DNA from: Carallia brachiata
Lineage: Eukaryota; Streptophyta; Magnoliopsida; Malpighiales; Rhizophoraceae
Direction of reading: 5' to 3'
DNA length: 64,000 nucleotides
Assembly (NCBI GenBank): GCA_021464245.1
Contig: JADCRB010000070.1
Coordinates: forward strand, 1 to 64,000
The translations under genes were made by a program, and so were the position numbers. Under the pieces are notes generated by a model. The model saw only the letters and a program-made list of their open reading frames with translations. It made no database searches and was not told the origin of the DNA. Shown piece after piece: positions 23,390 through 33,120 of the stretch (position 1 is its first letter; the number at the start of each line of letters is the position of its first letter).

Positions 23390-24990
23390 ATGGCACCGAA
23401 AAGGAGTACAACTGCTGCCACAAAAAAGAAGGCAACGGCTCCATTGCCTGCATCAACTACCCTACCTGGGTACGCAGGTCCAGAAACCCGGGGACGGACA
23501 CAATTTCTTGCCGTCCAAACCCGACAAAATGTCGAAATGGAGAGTCCACAGCTCGCACAACAGGATCTCTCCCCTGACTCTCTTGCCGCATGGAGGAGTC
23601 GATCACCCACCCCGATCGAAGTCGGGGGCAACACGACGAAACCCGCTCAACAGAATCCAACTCATTCTGTAGAGATCCACACAGAAGAATCAGAAGAGTT
23701 TTCTCCCCCAGTCTTTCCCGGAGCCTCATCTGTTGCCGTCATGATGACCAACACAACCAGCACAGAGGAAAGGATTTCAGAATTGGAGAACAAAATTTTA
23801 CAGCTGATCAGAGTCGTGGAGGAAAAAGATCAACAGATCGCAGCTCTCAAAGGAAAAGCCCCGATCCAAGTTGATCCCGAAATCCGCGAGGAGCAACCAT
23901 ATCCACCCGGTTTCACTCCAGAAGCCACACCAGCCGACGTCTTCCCTGCAGAAAAGCGACCAGGTAGTTCTACACAGCTGCCACCCTCAAATTCTGTAGC
24001 TTCGCTATCTGTTCAACAATTGCAGGAAATGATAGCCAATACGATCCGACTGCAACAAGCTACATCCTTCCAAGGATCAGATGTACGTCAAACCGTACAC
24101 CAGACGGATCGAAAGTCTCAACATGCCCTTGGGCTACCAGCCGCCCAAATTTCAACAATTCGACGGACGAGGCGATCCCAAACAGCACATCGCCCACTTC
24201 GTTGAAACCTGCAACAACGCAGGGACTTACGGAGATCTCTTGGTGAAGCAGTTTGTTCGTTCACTCAGGGAGACCGCTTTCACCTGGTTCATAAATCTTG
24301 AACCAGAATCGATCGACAGTTGGGAACAGCTACAACGAGAGTTCCTCAACAGATTTTTCAGCACTCGAAGGACGGTAAGTATGATGGAGCTTACCAGCAC
24401 CAAACAAAGGAAAGGAGAGCCCGTTGTCGAATACATCAACAGATGGCGTGCCCTCAGCTTGGACTGCAAAGATCGCCTGACGGAGACTTCTGCCGTGAGA
24501 TGTGCATCCAGGGAATGCATTGGGAGCTGTTATACATCCTGCAGGGTGTCAAACCCCGAACTTTCGAAGAACTGGCGACCCGCGCACATGATATGGAGAT
24601 AAGCATCCAGACTTCCGGAGGCACGGTTCCCATCCAGTTGGACCAGCAAGGGGGCAGAAGGGAGATTAAGAAACCCAACAGCTCCGGAAAAGGAAAGAAG
24701 TGATGACTGTTGAAGCCGCACCAGTAAAAGTGGGCGCAAAGCAAGGTAAATCCTCCGACCCAAATAACTCAGCCAAAACAACAGGAAAGGCGGAAGGTGA
24801 CATTGCGAGAGTTGGAGCAGAAGCAGTATCCATTCCCCGACTCAGACGTCCCCGACATTCTTGACAACTCTTGGAGGCGAAGCTGATCGAACTCCCAGAG
24901 TGCAAGCGGCCGAATGAAAAGGATCGAGTCAGCGATCCGAGATTCTGCAAATATCACCGGATAGTAAGTCATCCAACCGAGAAGTGTTTC
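23390..24990 (+). pseudogene. E1 gag, frameshifted
   Basis: Begins ATG (MAPKRSTTAATKKK). About residues 120-150 form a heptad-like coiled coil (EERISELENKILQLIRVVEE). The capsid (retrotrans_gag) domain follows in another frame at 24081-24480 (FQQFDGRGDPKQHIAHFVET, TAFTWFINLEPESIDSWEQL). Further frame changes occur near 24100-24140, 24475 and 24700. A C-H-H-C motif (CKYHRIVSHPTEKC, 24946-24987) stands where a zinc knuckle would be, as is usual in Tat gag. Most breaks are single-base differences from E2 in otherwise matching sequence. Confidence 0.8.
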
Positions 24991-25320
24991 GTCCTGAAGG
25001 AGCTAATCATGAAGCTCAAAAGCCAGAATAAAATCATTCTGGACCAGGAAGGCATAACTTCTGCAAACCAGACCACCATCACTTCAAAACCATCAGAGGA
25101 GGTGACACACCACAAGGAGGAGCCGCTCGACAACAAAAAGTCGACAACGGAGAAGGTATATGAAGCTCTCCAAACCCTTCTCGCTAACCCTCAGCTGTTT
25201 AGCTTTGCAACAACAGAAGTGTGGCAAAATCAAGTCAGCAATACTCTCCAGACCTCAGCTGAACCTCTGCCATCAAGTAATTCCAGCTCGACGGAGCAAC
25301 AGGCGGACCAAAATCACGTC

Positions 25321-26160
25321 GGATGTTACTCTGCTATCTCATTTTCAGATGAGGATCTCCTGCTGGGGTCCAAACCCCACAATCGGCCGCTGTATGTATC
25401 AGGCTATGTGAAAGAGCAGAAGGTCCGACGTATTCTGATCGACGATGGCTCAGCAGTCAATATTATCCCAAAATCCACCAAAAGGAGCTCGGCATGGCAT
25501 TGATGAATTATCAGACAGCCGCTTGATGATTCATGGCTTTAATCAAGGAGGACAGAAAGCAATTGGGATGATTCGCTTGGAGCTAACTATCGGTAATCTC
25601 ACTTCTAGCACTCTATTTCACGTGATTGATGCACGTACCACATATAAGATGTTGCTAGGACGACCGTGGATTCATGGAAATGGAGTTGTGCTCTCAAGCC
25701 TGCATCAGTGCTTCAAGTACTACAATGGTGGCGTTCAAAAGGTCAATGCTGACTTAAAGCCGTTCGATGATGCTGAATCACATTTGGCGGATGCAGTCTT
25801 CTACACGACACAGACAATCCGGAGATCATTCCATCAAAAGCTACTTGGACTGGGGGCATCCACAAAAAGGGAAAAGCTGTCGAAGAACCTGCCAATGCCC
25901 AACCCCAGGCTCCAACAAATGAAAAGCTGCCACAGCCTGCTGAACTCGTCCGAAGGATGTTGCATCTTCAAGCTCCACTCCAGTCCTACGCTATGTGCCG
26001 AAGTCACGACGCTCAGAAGGTCAACCCCCTTTCTCTTATTATATTGATCTTAAACAGGAGCAAGGTCATAGCCAACCCAAAAAAGAGCTGCACAACCTGA
26101 AGGGGACTTACACTCTGCCGATACCAAAGATTGAGCCGGTTTTGTCCTCAAAACCATTAA
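25321..26160 (+). pseudogene. E1 protease region, frameshifted
   Basis: Encodes the retroviral aspartic protease with active-site DDGSAVNIIP (GAC GAT GGC TCA at 25441-25452), then ILGRP-like MLLGRPWIHG. One base pair is missing after PKSTKRS relative to E2, which moves the rest into another frame (25445-26047). Protease cleaves the Gag-Pol polyprotein. Confidence 0.75.
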
Positions 26161-26547
26161 AAGGCTTCGTCAAACCACACACGGGGGCAGTCGAAGGCGG
26201 CTCACTTCCAGAAAGAAGAACACATGAAGGATTTGATCCTAATGCATACAAGCTTTTGGCAAAGGCGGGCTATGACTTCTCAAACCCGAGCACAATGGGT
26301 ACGCTGCCGTCCACACATGGCGCCGCTTCTCAAACATCACAGTCCCGACCTGGCTTAGGCTATCAGGAGAAGTCACCTGTGCGGATCACGCTAAAGAGCC
26401 GAAGCCGAGCAGCTGATGCACGTGCCATCACCACCACCACCAAACAGACAGGCTTATCCAGTCAAACAAAGAAGGTGAAGTCAGAGGTTCTGCATTTCAT
26501 GTCACAATTAGCGAGGAGGCTGAGTGACTCATCAGATGGTGAAGTGA

Positions 26548-28066
26548 AGGAGGCTCCCCCGGAACTTGAAGATGGTGGCCAAGCAACTGTTGATGAACTC
26601 AAGGAGGTCAATCTTGGCTCTCCGGAAGATCCTCGACCTACATTTGTAAGTGCTTTACTTACTGCAGAAGAAGAGCAAGAATATGTTCAGGTATTAAGTC
26701 AATACAGGGACGTGTTCGCATGGAGTTACAAAGAAATGCCTGGACTTGACCCAAAAATTGCGGTGCATCGTCTAGCAGTAAAGAAGGGTGTCCGTTCTGT
26801 CAAGCAGCCACAACGACGGTTCCGCCCGGAACTCATTCCACAAATCGAGGAGGAGGTGAACAAGCTGATCAATGCGGCTTCATCCGAGAGGTCACCTACC
26901 CAACGTGGATTGCCAACATTGTCCCGGTAAGAAAGAAGAATGGACAGTTGAGGGTATGTGTTGATTTTCGAGATCTTAACAAGGCCTGCCCGAAAGATGA
27001 CTTTCCATTGCCCATAACGGAGATCACAGTCGATGCAACAACGGGTCACGAAGCATTGTCTTCATGGATGGTTCTTCAGGCTATAACCAAATCAGAATGG
27101 CACCAGAAGACGAGGAGTTGACAGCATTCCGCACCCCAAAAGGTATATACTGCTACAAAGTTATGCCGTTTGGATTGAAAAATGCTGGCGCCACTTATCA
27201 ACGTGCTATGCAAAAAATTTTTGATGACATGCTGCACAAGATTGTAGAATGTTATGTTGATGACTTAGTTGTAAAGACTAAGAAGCGCAAAGACCACCTC
27301 GAGGATCTCAAGACAGTGTTCGAAAGACTTCGGAGGCATCAGCTCAAAATGAACCCTCTCAAGTGCGCATTCGGTGTCACATCAGGAAAGTTTCTTGGGT
27401 TCGTGGTGCGCCATCGTGGAATCGAAGTTGATCAGTCAAAGGTTGAGGCAATTCAAAAGATGCCTGAACCTAAAAACCTGCACGAGCTGCGAAGTCTACA
27501 AGGAAAGCTGGCTACATTCGCCGTTTCATCTCCAATTTAGCTGGGAGATGTCAACCTTTCCATCGGTTGATGAAGAAGGATGTCAACTTCGAGTGGGACG
27601 AAGCTTGCAGCAAAGCCTTTGAGAGCATAAAGAAGTACCTTTCCAATCCACCGGTCCTAGGTGCTCCAATTCAAGGAAAGTCGTTGATTCTCTACATTGC
27701 AGCGCAGGAAAGATCTTTGGGAGCCTTGCTTGCACAGGAAAACGAGCAGGGAAAGGAAGTTGCCCTGTACTACTTGAGCAGAACACTAAACGGTCCGGAG
27801 CTGAGTTATTCGCCCATTGAAAAGACATGTCTAGCACTGTTCTTTGCCATTGACAAGCTGAGGCACTACATGCAAGCTCACACGGTACGTCTCATTGCCA
27901 GAGCTGATCCTGTCAAATATATCTTATCTAGACCAATCTTGTCAGGACGACTTGCCAAGTGGGCAGTAATCCTACAAAGCTACGACATTGTCTACGTGCC
28001 TCAAAAAGCAGTCAAAGGACAAGCTCTAGCAGACTTCCTTGCAGATCACCCTTCCGTCAGATTGGG
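26548..28066 (+). pseudogene. E1 reverse transcriptase and first RNase H, frameshifted
   Basis: RT motifs in order: VRKKNGQLRVCVDFRDLNKA, YNQIRMAPEDEELTAFRTP, YCYKVMPFGLKNAGATYQR, YVDD at 27253-27264, and GFVVRHRGIEVD. RNase H follows from about 27660 (LYYLSRTLNGPELSYSPIEK). Relative to E2, single bases are missing near 26877, 27058 and 27513, which break the frame, while substitutions in this stretch are very rare. The catalytic residues are intact. Confidence 0.85.
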
Positions 28067-28550
28067 AGTTCACAGATGATCTTCCAGATGAAGAGGTCTT
28101 TTACATTGAGACACTACCACCATGGACGATGTTCTTTGATGGTGCAGCAAGGCGTGATGGTGCTGGTGCCGGCATAGTGTTTGTCACTCCTCAACGACAA
28201 ATACTACCATATGCTATCATTCTCGGTGAGTTATGTTCAAATAATGTTGCTGAATACCAGGCTTTGATCATTGGTCTTCAAATGGCTGTCGATATGAAGA
28301 TTCCAACTATAGAAGTCCATGGAGATTCCCAGCTCGTCATCAACCAACTTACAGGATTGTATGTGAAGAAAGAGGATTGCACCTTACCATCAACGTGCTC
28401 GACAGCTAATGGATGAATTTGAAAGCATCACCTTGGAGCATGTGCCTCGACGAGAAAACACTCAGGCAGACGCGTTGGCTAACCTGGCCACTCTCTTGCA
28501 AAGTCAGAAATCCAGGCTACAGTTGTTGCCGTATGCCAGAAATGGATAGT
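28067..28550 (+). pseudogene. E1 second (archaeal-type) RNase H
   Basis: Encodes WTMFFDGAARRDGAGAGIVF, NNVAEYQALIIGLQMAVDM and VHGDSQLVINQLTGLY, then RRENTQADALANLATLL. These carry the D, E, D and D catalytic positions of a ribonuclease H of the type acquired by Tat-lineage elements beside the standard RNase H. Frameshifts lie near 28060 and 28365. Confidence 0.8.
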
Positions 28551-28799
28551 GCCACAAAGGATGATGAAGAAACTACAGCAGCCAACGCTGTATCTATACG
28601 TCTCGCGGAGGACGAGGATTGGCGCCAACCAATCATTGACTACTCTACAGCACGGGAAGCTGCCCGAAGATCGTCGTCATAAGACAGAAATTCAACGACG
28701 AGCTCCCCGTTCATATATCTCAAGGATGCTCTGTATCGAAGGTCTTTTGATGGAGTTTACTTCGCTGCCTAGCCAATGAAGAGGCAAAAAGGCTCTCAC

Positions 28800-29830
28800 T
28801 GAAGCACATTCTGGTGTTTGTGGCGGACATCAATCGGGGCCTAAGTTGCACTTCCAACTCAGAAGGATGGGATACTACTGGCCAACCATGGTACGTGATT
28901 CAATTGAGTTTGCTAAAACTGTCAAGCTTGTCAATTTCATGCGAATTACATACATCAACCACCGGAGCCACTGCATCCAACTGTCTCATCCTGGCCCTTT
29001 GAAGCTTGGGGTCTCGACTTAGTGGGGCCCTTGCCAAAGTCATCCCTGGGTCACCTGTACATCCTCGCAGCAACCGACTACTTCTCAAAATGGGCTGAAG
29101 CCATTCCACTTAGAGAGGTAAAGAAGGAGCATGTTGCCAATTTCATCCGGACTCAGCTGATCTATCGCTATGGAGTCCCTCGATTCATCATCACTGATAA
29201 TGGTAAGCAGTTCTACAACAGCTTAATCGACAAGCTCTGCGAGAAGTTCAAGTTCAAGCAGTACAAGTCATCCATGTACAATGCCCCAGCAAATGGCTTG
29301 GCCGAAGCATTCAACAAGACCTTATGCAACCTGTTGCGGAAGGTAGTCTCTAAATCCAAAAGAGATTGGCATGACAGAATTCCGGAGGCATTATGGGCGT
29401 ATCGTACAACTTACCGGACTCCAACACAGGCGACGCCATACTCACTTGTCTACGGTGTCGAAGCAATACTGCCGTTGGAAACACAGATTCCATCCCTGCG
29501 CATGGCTGTTCTGGAAGGACTCACACAGGAGGAGAATGCTCGCCTACGTCTGGATGAGTTAGAAGCCCTTGATGAAAGGAGGCTTGAAGCACAACACAAC
29601 TTGAGTGCTACCAAGCCCGGCTCACCAACACGTTCAACCGCAGGGTCCGCCCTCGATCTTTTCAAGTTGGAGACCTTGTTCTTGCAGTGCGACGGCCCAT
29701 CAACATGAAGCATCGGCCTGGTGACAAGCTTACTTCCAAATGGGATGGGCCATACCTAGTGCAGGAGGCCTACTCACAACGCTTACATGCTGTCAGACCA
29801 AGAAGGCGTCCGAATCGGCCCACATCAATG
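28800..29830 (+). pseudogene. E1 integrase, frameshifted
   Basis: The zinc-binding N-terminus at 28800-28960 is split between frames (RMGYYWPTMVRDSIEFAK). The catalytic core at 29022-29520 is open: ATDYFSKWAEAIPLR (first D), IITDNGKQFYNSLI (second D) and NGLAEAFNKTLCNLLRK (E region), giving a DDE signature. The C-terminal part with SFKLETLF/FQVGDLVL-like sequence is frame-shifted after 29600. Integrase inserts the cDNA and made the GTCAA duplication. Confidence 0.8.
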
Positions 29831-29859
29831 GTAAATTTCTGAAAATTATGTGATGTGAA

Positions 29860-29886
29860 AATAGAAAAAAAAAAAAAAAAAAAAAT

Positions 29887-29929
<43 letters not shown>

Positions 29930-30200
29930 ACAAAGTCCCGATCTGAAAGTCCAAGCGAAAATCCAAACCCAAAAAAAAAAAAAAAAAAAATCCAAACCCA
30001 AACACTTGAGCCCAATTCAGAAAACACAAAACCTAAGTCCAAAACCCAAACACTCAACCCAAATCCAAAAGTCCAAACCCAAACACTCGATCCAAAAACC
30101 CAAATCCAAATCCAAAACCCAAACACTCAACCCAAATTCAATTCAAAGCCCAAAACCCAAAAAATTCCAAGTTCCAAACACAGTCCAGAAACCAAGTTCA
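29860..30200 (+). repeat. E1 A-run and CCAAACACTCGA-type minisatellite
   Basis: A-runs totalling about 60 A (29863-29930) are followed by degenerate tandem words: CCAAACCCAAACACTCGA, CCAAATCCAAAAGTCCAA and AACCCAAACACTCAACC. Related but differently arranged repeats occupy the same place in E2. Repeats between integrase and the 3' LTR are common in Tat-lineage elements. The ORFs here are simple-sequence artefacts. Confidence 0.8.
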
Positions 30201-30254
30201 AAATCCAATCCAACTCCTGGCCCGCATGAGTATAAACTGTGAACGGCCCAAAAA

Positions 30255-30261
30255 TATAAAA
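30255..30261 (+). promoter_or_regulatory. TATA-like box upstream of the E1 WOX ORF
   Basis: TATAAAA in the context CCCAAAAATATAAAAGCAAC, 93 bp before the WOX ATG. The same box is in E2 at 51096-51102, 96 bp before its ATG. It may be an internal promoter. Confidence 0.4.
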
Positions 30262-30347
30262 GCAACGGAGGGTTTGAGTCTGAAACTCAGCATCAGTCTC
30301 AACCGATCTTCACCACACAAGACCTTTGCTCCTCTGCCACAAGAAAG

Positions 30348-30964
30348 ATGGAACCAGTTGCAGAACCTCAAGACAAGGGAGAAGAAAGGTCACCCCGCAC
30401 AAGGTGGCAACCAACCATGGCGCAACTGCAAATTCTAGAGGAAGTCTTCCACAACAATGGAGGTATTATGCCTAATGCATCTCAGATTTACCAACTTGTC
30501 TCACGATTGCGCCCACTCGGGGCAATCGAAGGAAAAAATGTGTTTTATTGGTTCCAGAATCGGAGAAGCAGGAAGAAACCAGCACTGAGAGCTGATTTTT
30601 CCAAAGAACAGTCTGCTTCCGATGGTAGATCCCACCAGTACAACTTCGCCGTCAAATGAAGCAGGTCCGAGTTCTTCCACTACAATAGTCTCTCACGGTA
30701 TGTTCATCAAAGCCGTAGCCCATGGGAGCATGCATGCTGGTCCTGGTGGTCTTACGGAGTCAGCCAAGGGTTCATCCCTCCTAGGTACTTAAGTCTAGGA
30801 GGAATTTTTCTAGCAGAAAGGAGTCATTCCGGCGAAACTTTGCCTCTCTTTCCAGAATATTCCGAGCATCAACCAGCGGAAAGCGACGTCGACGTGACAT
30901 CAACATCATCGGCCCACCAGACGAGGTCGAGCTTGACTTGGAGTTGCACCTCGGGCCCCGCTAG
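30348..30964 (+). pseudogene. E1 captured WUSCHEL-related homeobox (WOX) gene, frameshifted after the homeodomain
   Basis: Opens at ATG 30348 (MEPVAEPQDKGEERSPRTRW). The WOX homeodomain is intact (about residues 17-79), with recognition helix NVFYWFQNRRSRKK preceded by IEGK, the WUS-clade signature. The frame closes at 30659, because two bases are missing near 30617 relative to E2; one base is also missing near 30695, and further indels lie near 30868-30890. In the shifted frame, 30837-30854 encodes TLPLFP, an exact match to the WUS-box, and the end of the gene encodes the EAR-like LDLELHLG up to the stop at 30962-30964. The gene is in sense with pol and has no intron, so it looks like a captured cellular mRNA. 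Confidence 0.85.
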
Positions 30965-30984
30965 GACGGCCGACAAGATAAGGT

Positions 30985-31071
30985 GCAACGACTTCTGAAC
31001 GACTTCTGCAGCACGCGGCAACGACTTCCGCAGCACACGGCAACGACTTCTGCACACACGGTAACGACTTT
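30985..31071 (+). repeat. E1 22-bp tandem repeats after the WOX gene
   Basis: Four imperfect units of about 22 bp with consensus AACGACTTCTGCAGCACACG. They lie just downstream of the WOX stop codon; the same array is in E2 (51837-51910). Confidence 0.85.
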
Positions 31072-31260
31072 CGTGACACGCGTCAGCCGCTGCCTCTTTT
31101 GTCTCTTATGCAGGAAAGGGACGTGGATGACCCTACCTGATTCTGCGTACCTTTTTTGACTTTTCAAAAAAAAAAAAAAAAAAACTCTTATTATTTGTAT
31201 ATATCTCCTGCATGCCCGAGTTGTAATATTCACCCCTCAGCTCTTCTTTCTCAAAAGAAA

Positions 31261-31563
31261 ATGGCTAGTCTCTGCACTTGTCTCAGGAAGTTCTTCGATC
31301 AAGAAGTTGGAGGCGCACGAGCTAAGAAAAGAAGGAGTAGTCTTCTTCGAGGGATCCCTAAAAGCCCTCGAAACTCAGTCTCCAACGCCATCGGTGTCAT
31401 GGAGTTCCAACTACTCTCCTTAGTTCACATCTACCACAGAGGGATGAGAAGCTGCAATTATCCTAATCTTTCTTTGGATGCAGCGACGTACAGGGAAGTT
31501 CCAACTACTCTCCTTACGTCGAAGCAGACTTGGAAATCATCACTACAGTCAGTCTCTCTGTGA
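31261..31563 (+). CDS. E1 small ORF near the 3' LTR (100 aa), doubtful
   Basis: ATG at 31261 opens MASLCTCLRKFFDQEVGGAR followed by a basic KKRRSSLLRG stretch. I recognise no family. The E2 counterpart (52094) has one extra base and stops after 21 codons, so the frame is not conserved. It lies between the WOX gene and the polypurine tract, where Tat elements often have non-coding sequence. Probably not a protein gene. Confidence 0.2.
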   Translation: MASLCTCLRKFFDQEVGGARAKKRRSSLLRGIPKSPRNSVSNAIGVMEFQLLSLVHIYHRGMRSCNYPNLSLDAATYREVPTTLLTSKQTWKSSLQSVSL

Positions 31564-31910
31564 GCCGGTCTTGAAGTTCCAAGGTCCTGAACCTTTCTCT
31601 TGGGGAGGTTGAAGTTCTTTGCCTACCGGATCATCCTCACCAGAGCTCTGGAACTTTAAGAGATATAAAAAATCCTTTGCGGGCTATGGAAGCTCGAATG
31701 CACCTGGAGCCAAGGCTTCAATTTCTATATTGGCTGGGCTGCTAACTTCTTCAAGATCATATCGGTTTCCTATTGCGATCCAACAACAGCAGGCATGGTC
31801 AAAGATAGAAGACTCCAAGATTCAATGTTCATCAGGACTTTCCAAATTTCAAACTGGACTTCAAGACTCGGTTCGAATCATCTCTGTAAAATCTTCCTTA
31901 CCGACCCTTG

Positions 31911-31923
31911 AAGTGGGGGCATT
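31911..31923 (+). other. E1 polypurine tract
   Basis: AAGTGGGGGCAT directly before the 3' LTR TGTAAAC. It is the priming site for plus-strand DNA synthesis. The identical sequence is at 52718-52729 in E2. Confidence 0.7.
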
Positions 31924-31930
31924 TGTAAAC

Positions 31931-31961
<31 letters not shown>

Positions 31962-32577
31962 TAGTGGTTGGCAGCTGCCAACCTTTGCCTTTAATGCCAC
32001 CAACCAATTGGTTGGTGGCAGGCATGGGGGAGGCCTATAAATGGCCTCCCCCCAATTAGAAAGAAGCAGAGAAAAGAAAGAAGAAAAAAGAAAAGAAGGC
32101 AGCCAGCAGCAGGCGGAAAAAGAAAAAAAAAAAAAAAAGAAAGAAAAAAAAAGAAAAGGAAAAAAAAAGAGAGATAGTAAAAAAAAAAAAAATCAAAATA
32201 TTATAAATCCGGCTGGGATTAAGCCTCATACGGCCCTCAGCAAAATTCAGGCAGCTCATCCGAGAACAAGTCCATTCGACCCTCGGTGAAATTAAGTCAG
32301 ATCAGCTCAGATCGAGTCTCTACGGTTCCTAAACGTAGTCAAAACATCCAAATCAGACACAGTTTCAGTCTATCCAGTTCAAGAAAAAGCGGTGGAAATT
32401 ATTTCTGTCCAGATCAAGCTCGTGCAGCCCTTGACGGAGTCAAAAAAAGGAACACTAACCGGAGGATCTACGGAGATCGACCCCACGTAAATTTTCTTTT
32501 ACTTTACAATTTTTATTTGTAATTTATTTTTGTATTTTCGAGTTTAATTATTTTAGACTCGAAATTTACGTTTTACA
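31924..32577 (+). repeat. E1 3' LTR (654 bp)
   Basis: Matches the 5' LTR with few substitutions and A-run length differences. The second palindrome is perfect here (GCCACCAACC AATTGGTTGGTGGC, 31996-32019). It ends TTTTACA, followed by the GTCAA duplication at 32578-32582. Confidence 0.93.
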
Positions 32578-32582
32578 GTCAA

Positions 32583-33119
32583 TAGATGCCGATTAGGGAA
32601 AAAGGCAACCTTAAGGCAGCCTAATATTTTTACCAAATGCTCAAAGAATATTAACAGCAACAGCAACATCTATCAGCAAAATCAAACACCCACTTATTTC
32701 TTCATTTTTGGTCTGAGAAGAAGCTGTTGAGCGATGGGCATGATTTCTATAGTCATGTTGCCAAGGCAACAAATTTCCTCAAATCGTGCTTTTCATATTT
32801 TTGCATGGTTGTCTAAAACTCCAACAGCCCTATTCTGCTTGTTAATCCTATTTTAAGGAGGATTAAACACCAAAGACAGTGTTCTGAGTCAGATGCTCAA
32901 ATTTACTCAACTAATTTGACGCAATTTGTTAATAAAAATAAAAAATCAGAAGATATATCAAGGAAGATAGAAAATTCACTTCTTTTCTTCGTCTAATACT
33001 TCCTTCATCTCGTTTCTCCTCAAAGAATGGGTTCTTAGAAAAGGCAAATGGGATTGGAATGGAATATGTCTCGTTAAAGAAGAGGAGTGGCTATCATCAA
33101 CACTATGCCGTCCCAACCC
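32583..33119 (+). repeat. Tandem duplication copy A, right part
   Basis: Continues copy A after the E1 insertion (TAGATGCCGATTAGGG) and matches 35836-36372 of copy B. Ends at the direct junction with copy B (CCCAACCCA|TTTGCCTCC). Confidence 0.9.
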
Positions 33120-33120
33120 A

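Larger units (their letters stand above)
22525..32577 (+). mobile_element. Element E1: Tat-lineage Ty3/Gypsy retrotransposon carrying a WOX homeobox gene
   Basis: A 10,053-bp element bounded by TG...CA LTRs and a 5-bp target duplication GTCAA (22520-22524 and 32578-32582). Order: LTR, A-rich leader, gag, protease, RT, RNase H, a second (archaeal-type) RNase H, integrase, A-run and minisatellite, WOX homeobox ORF, 22-bp repeats, polypurine tract, LTR. The second RNase H marks the Tat lineage (Ogre/Retand-like). The two LTRs differ by about 8-10 substitutions over roughly 560 alignable bases, so insertion was recent. Copy B of the flanking tandem duplication preserves the empty site at 35831-35835. 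Confidence 0.93.

Noticed and set aside
23390..24205. Reading the MAPKRSTTAATKKK protein as a host coiled-coil gene
   Set aside because: It lies between PBS and capsid domain, in sense with pol, and the same sequence is in E2; it is the gag N-terminus.
29770..30242. Low-complexity ORFs on both strands (K-rich, and F/G/W-rich in antisense)
   Set aside because: They are translations of the A-run and minisatellite; unit order differs between E1 and E2.
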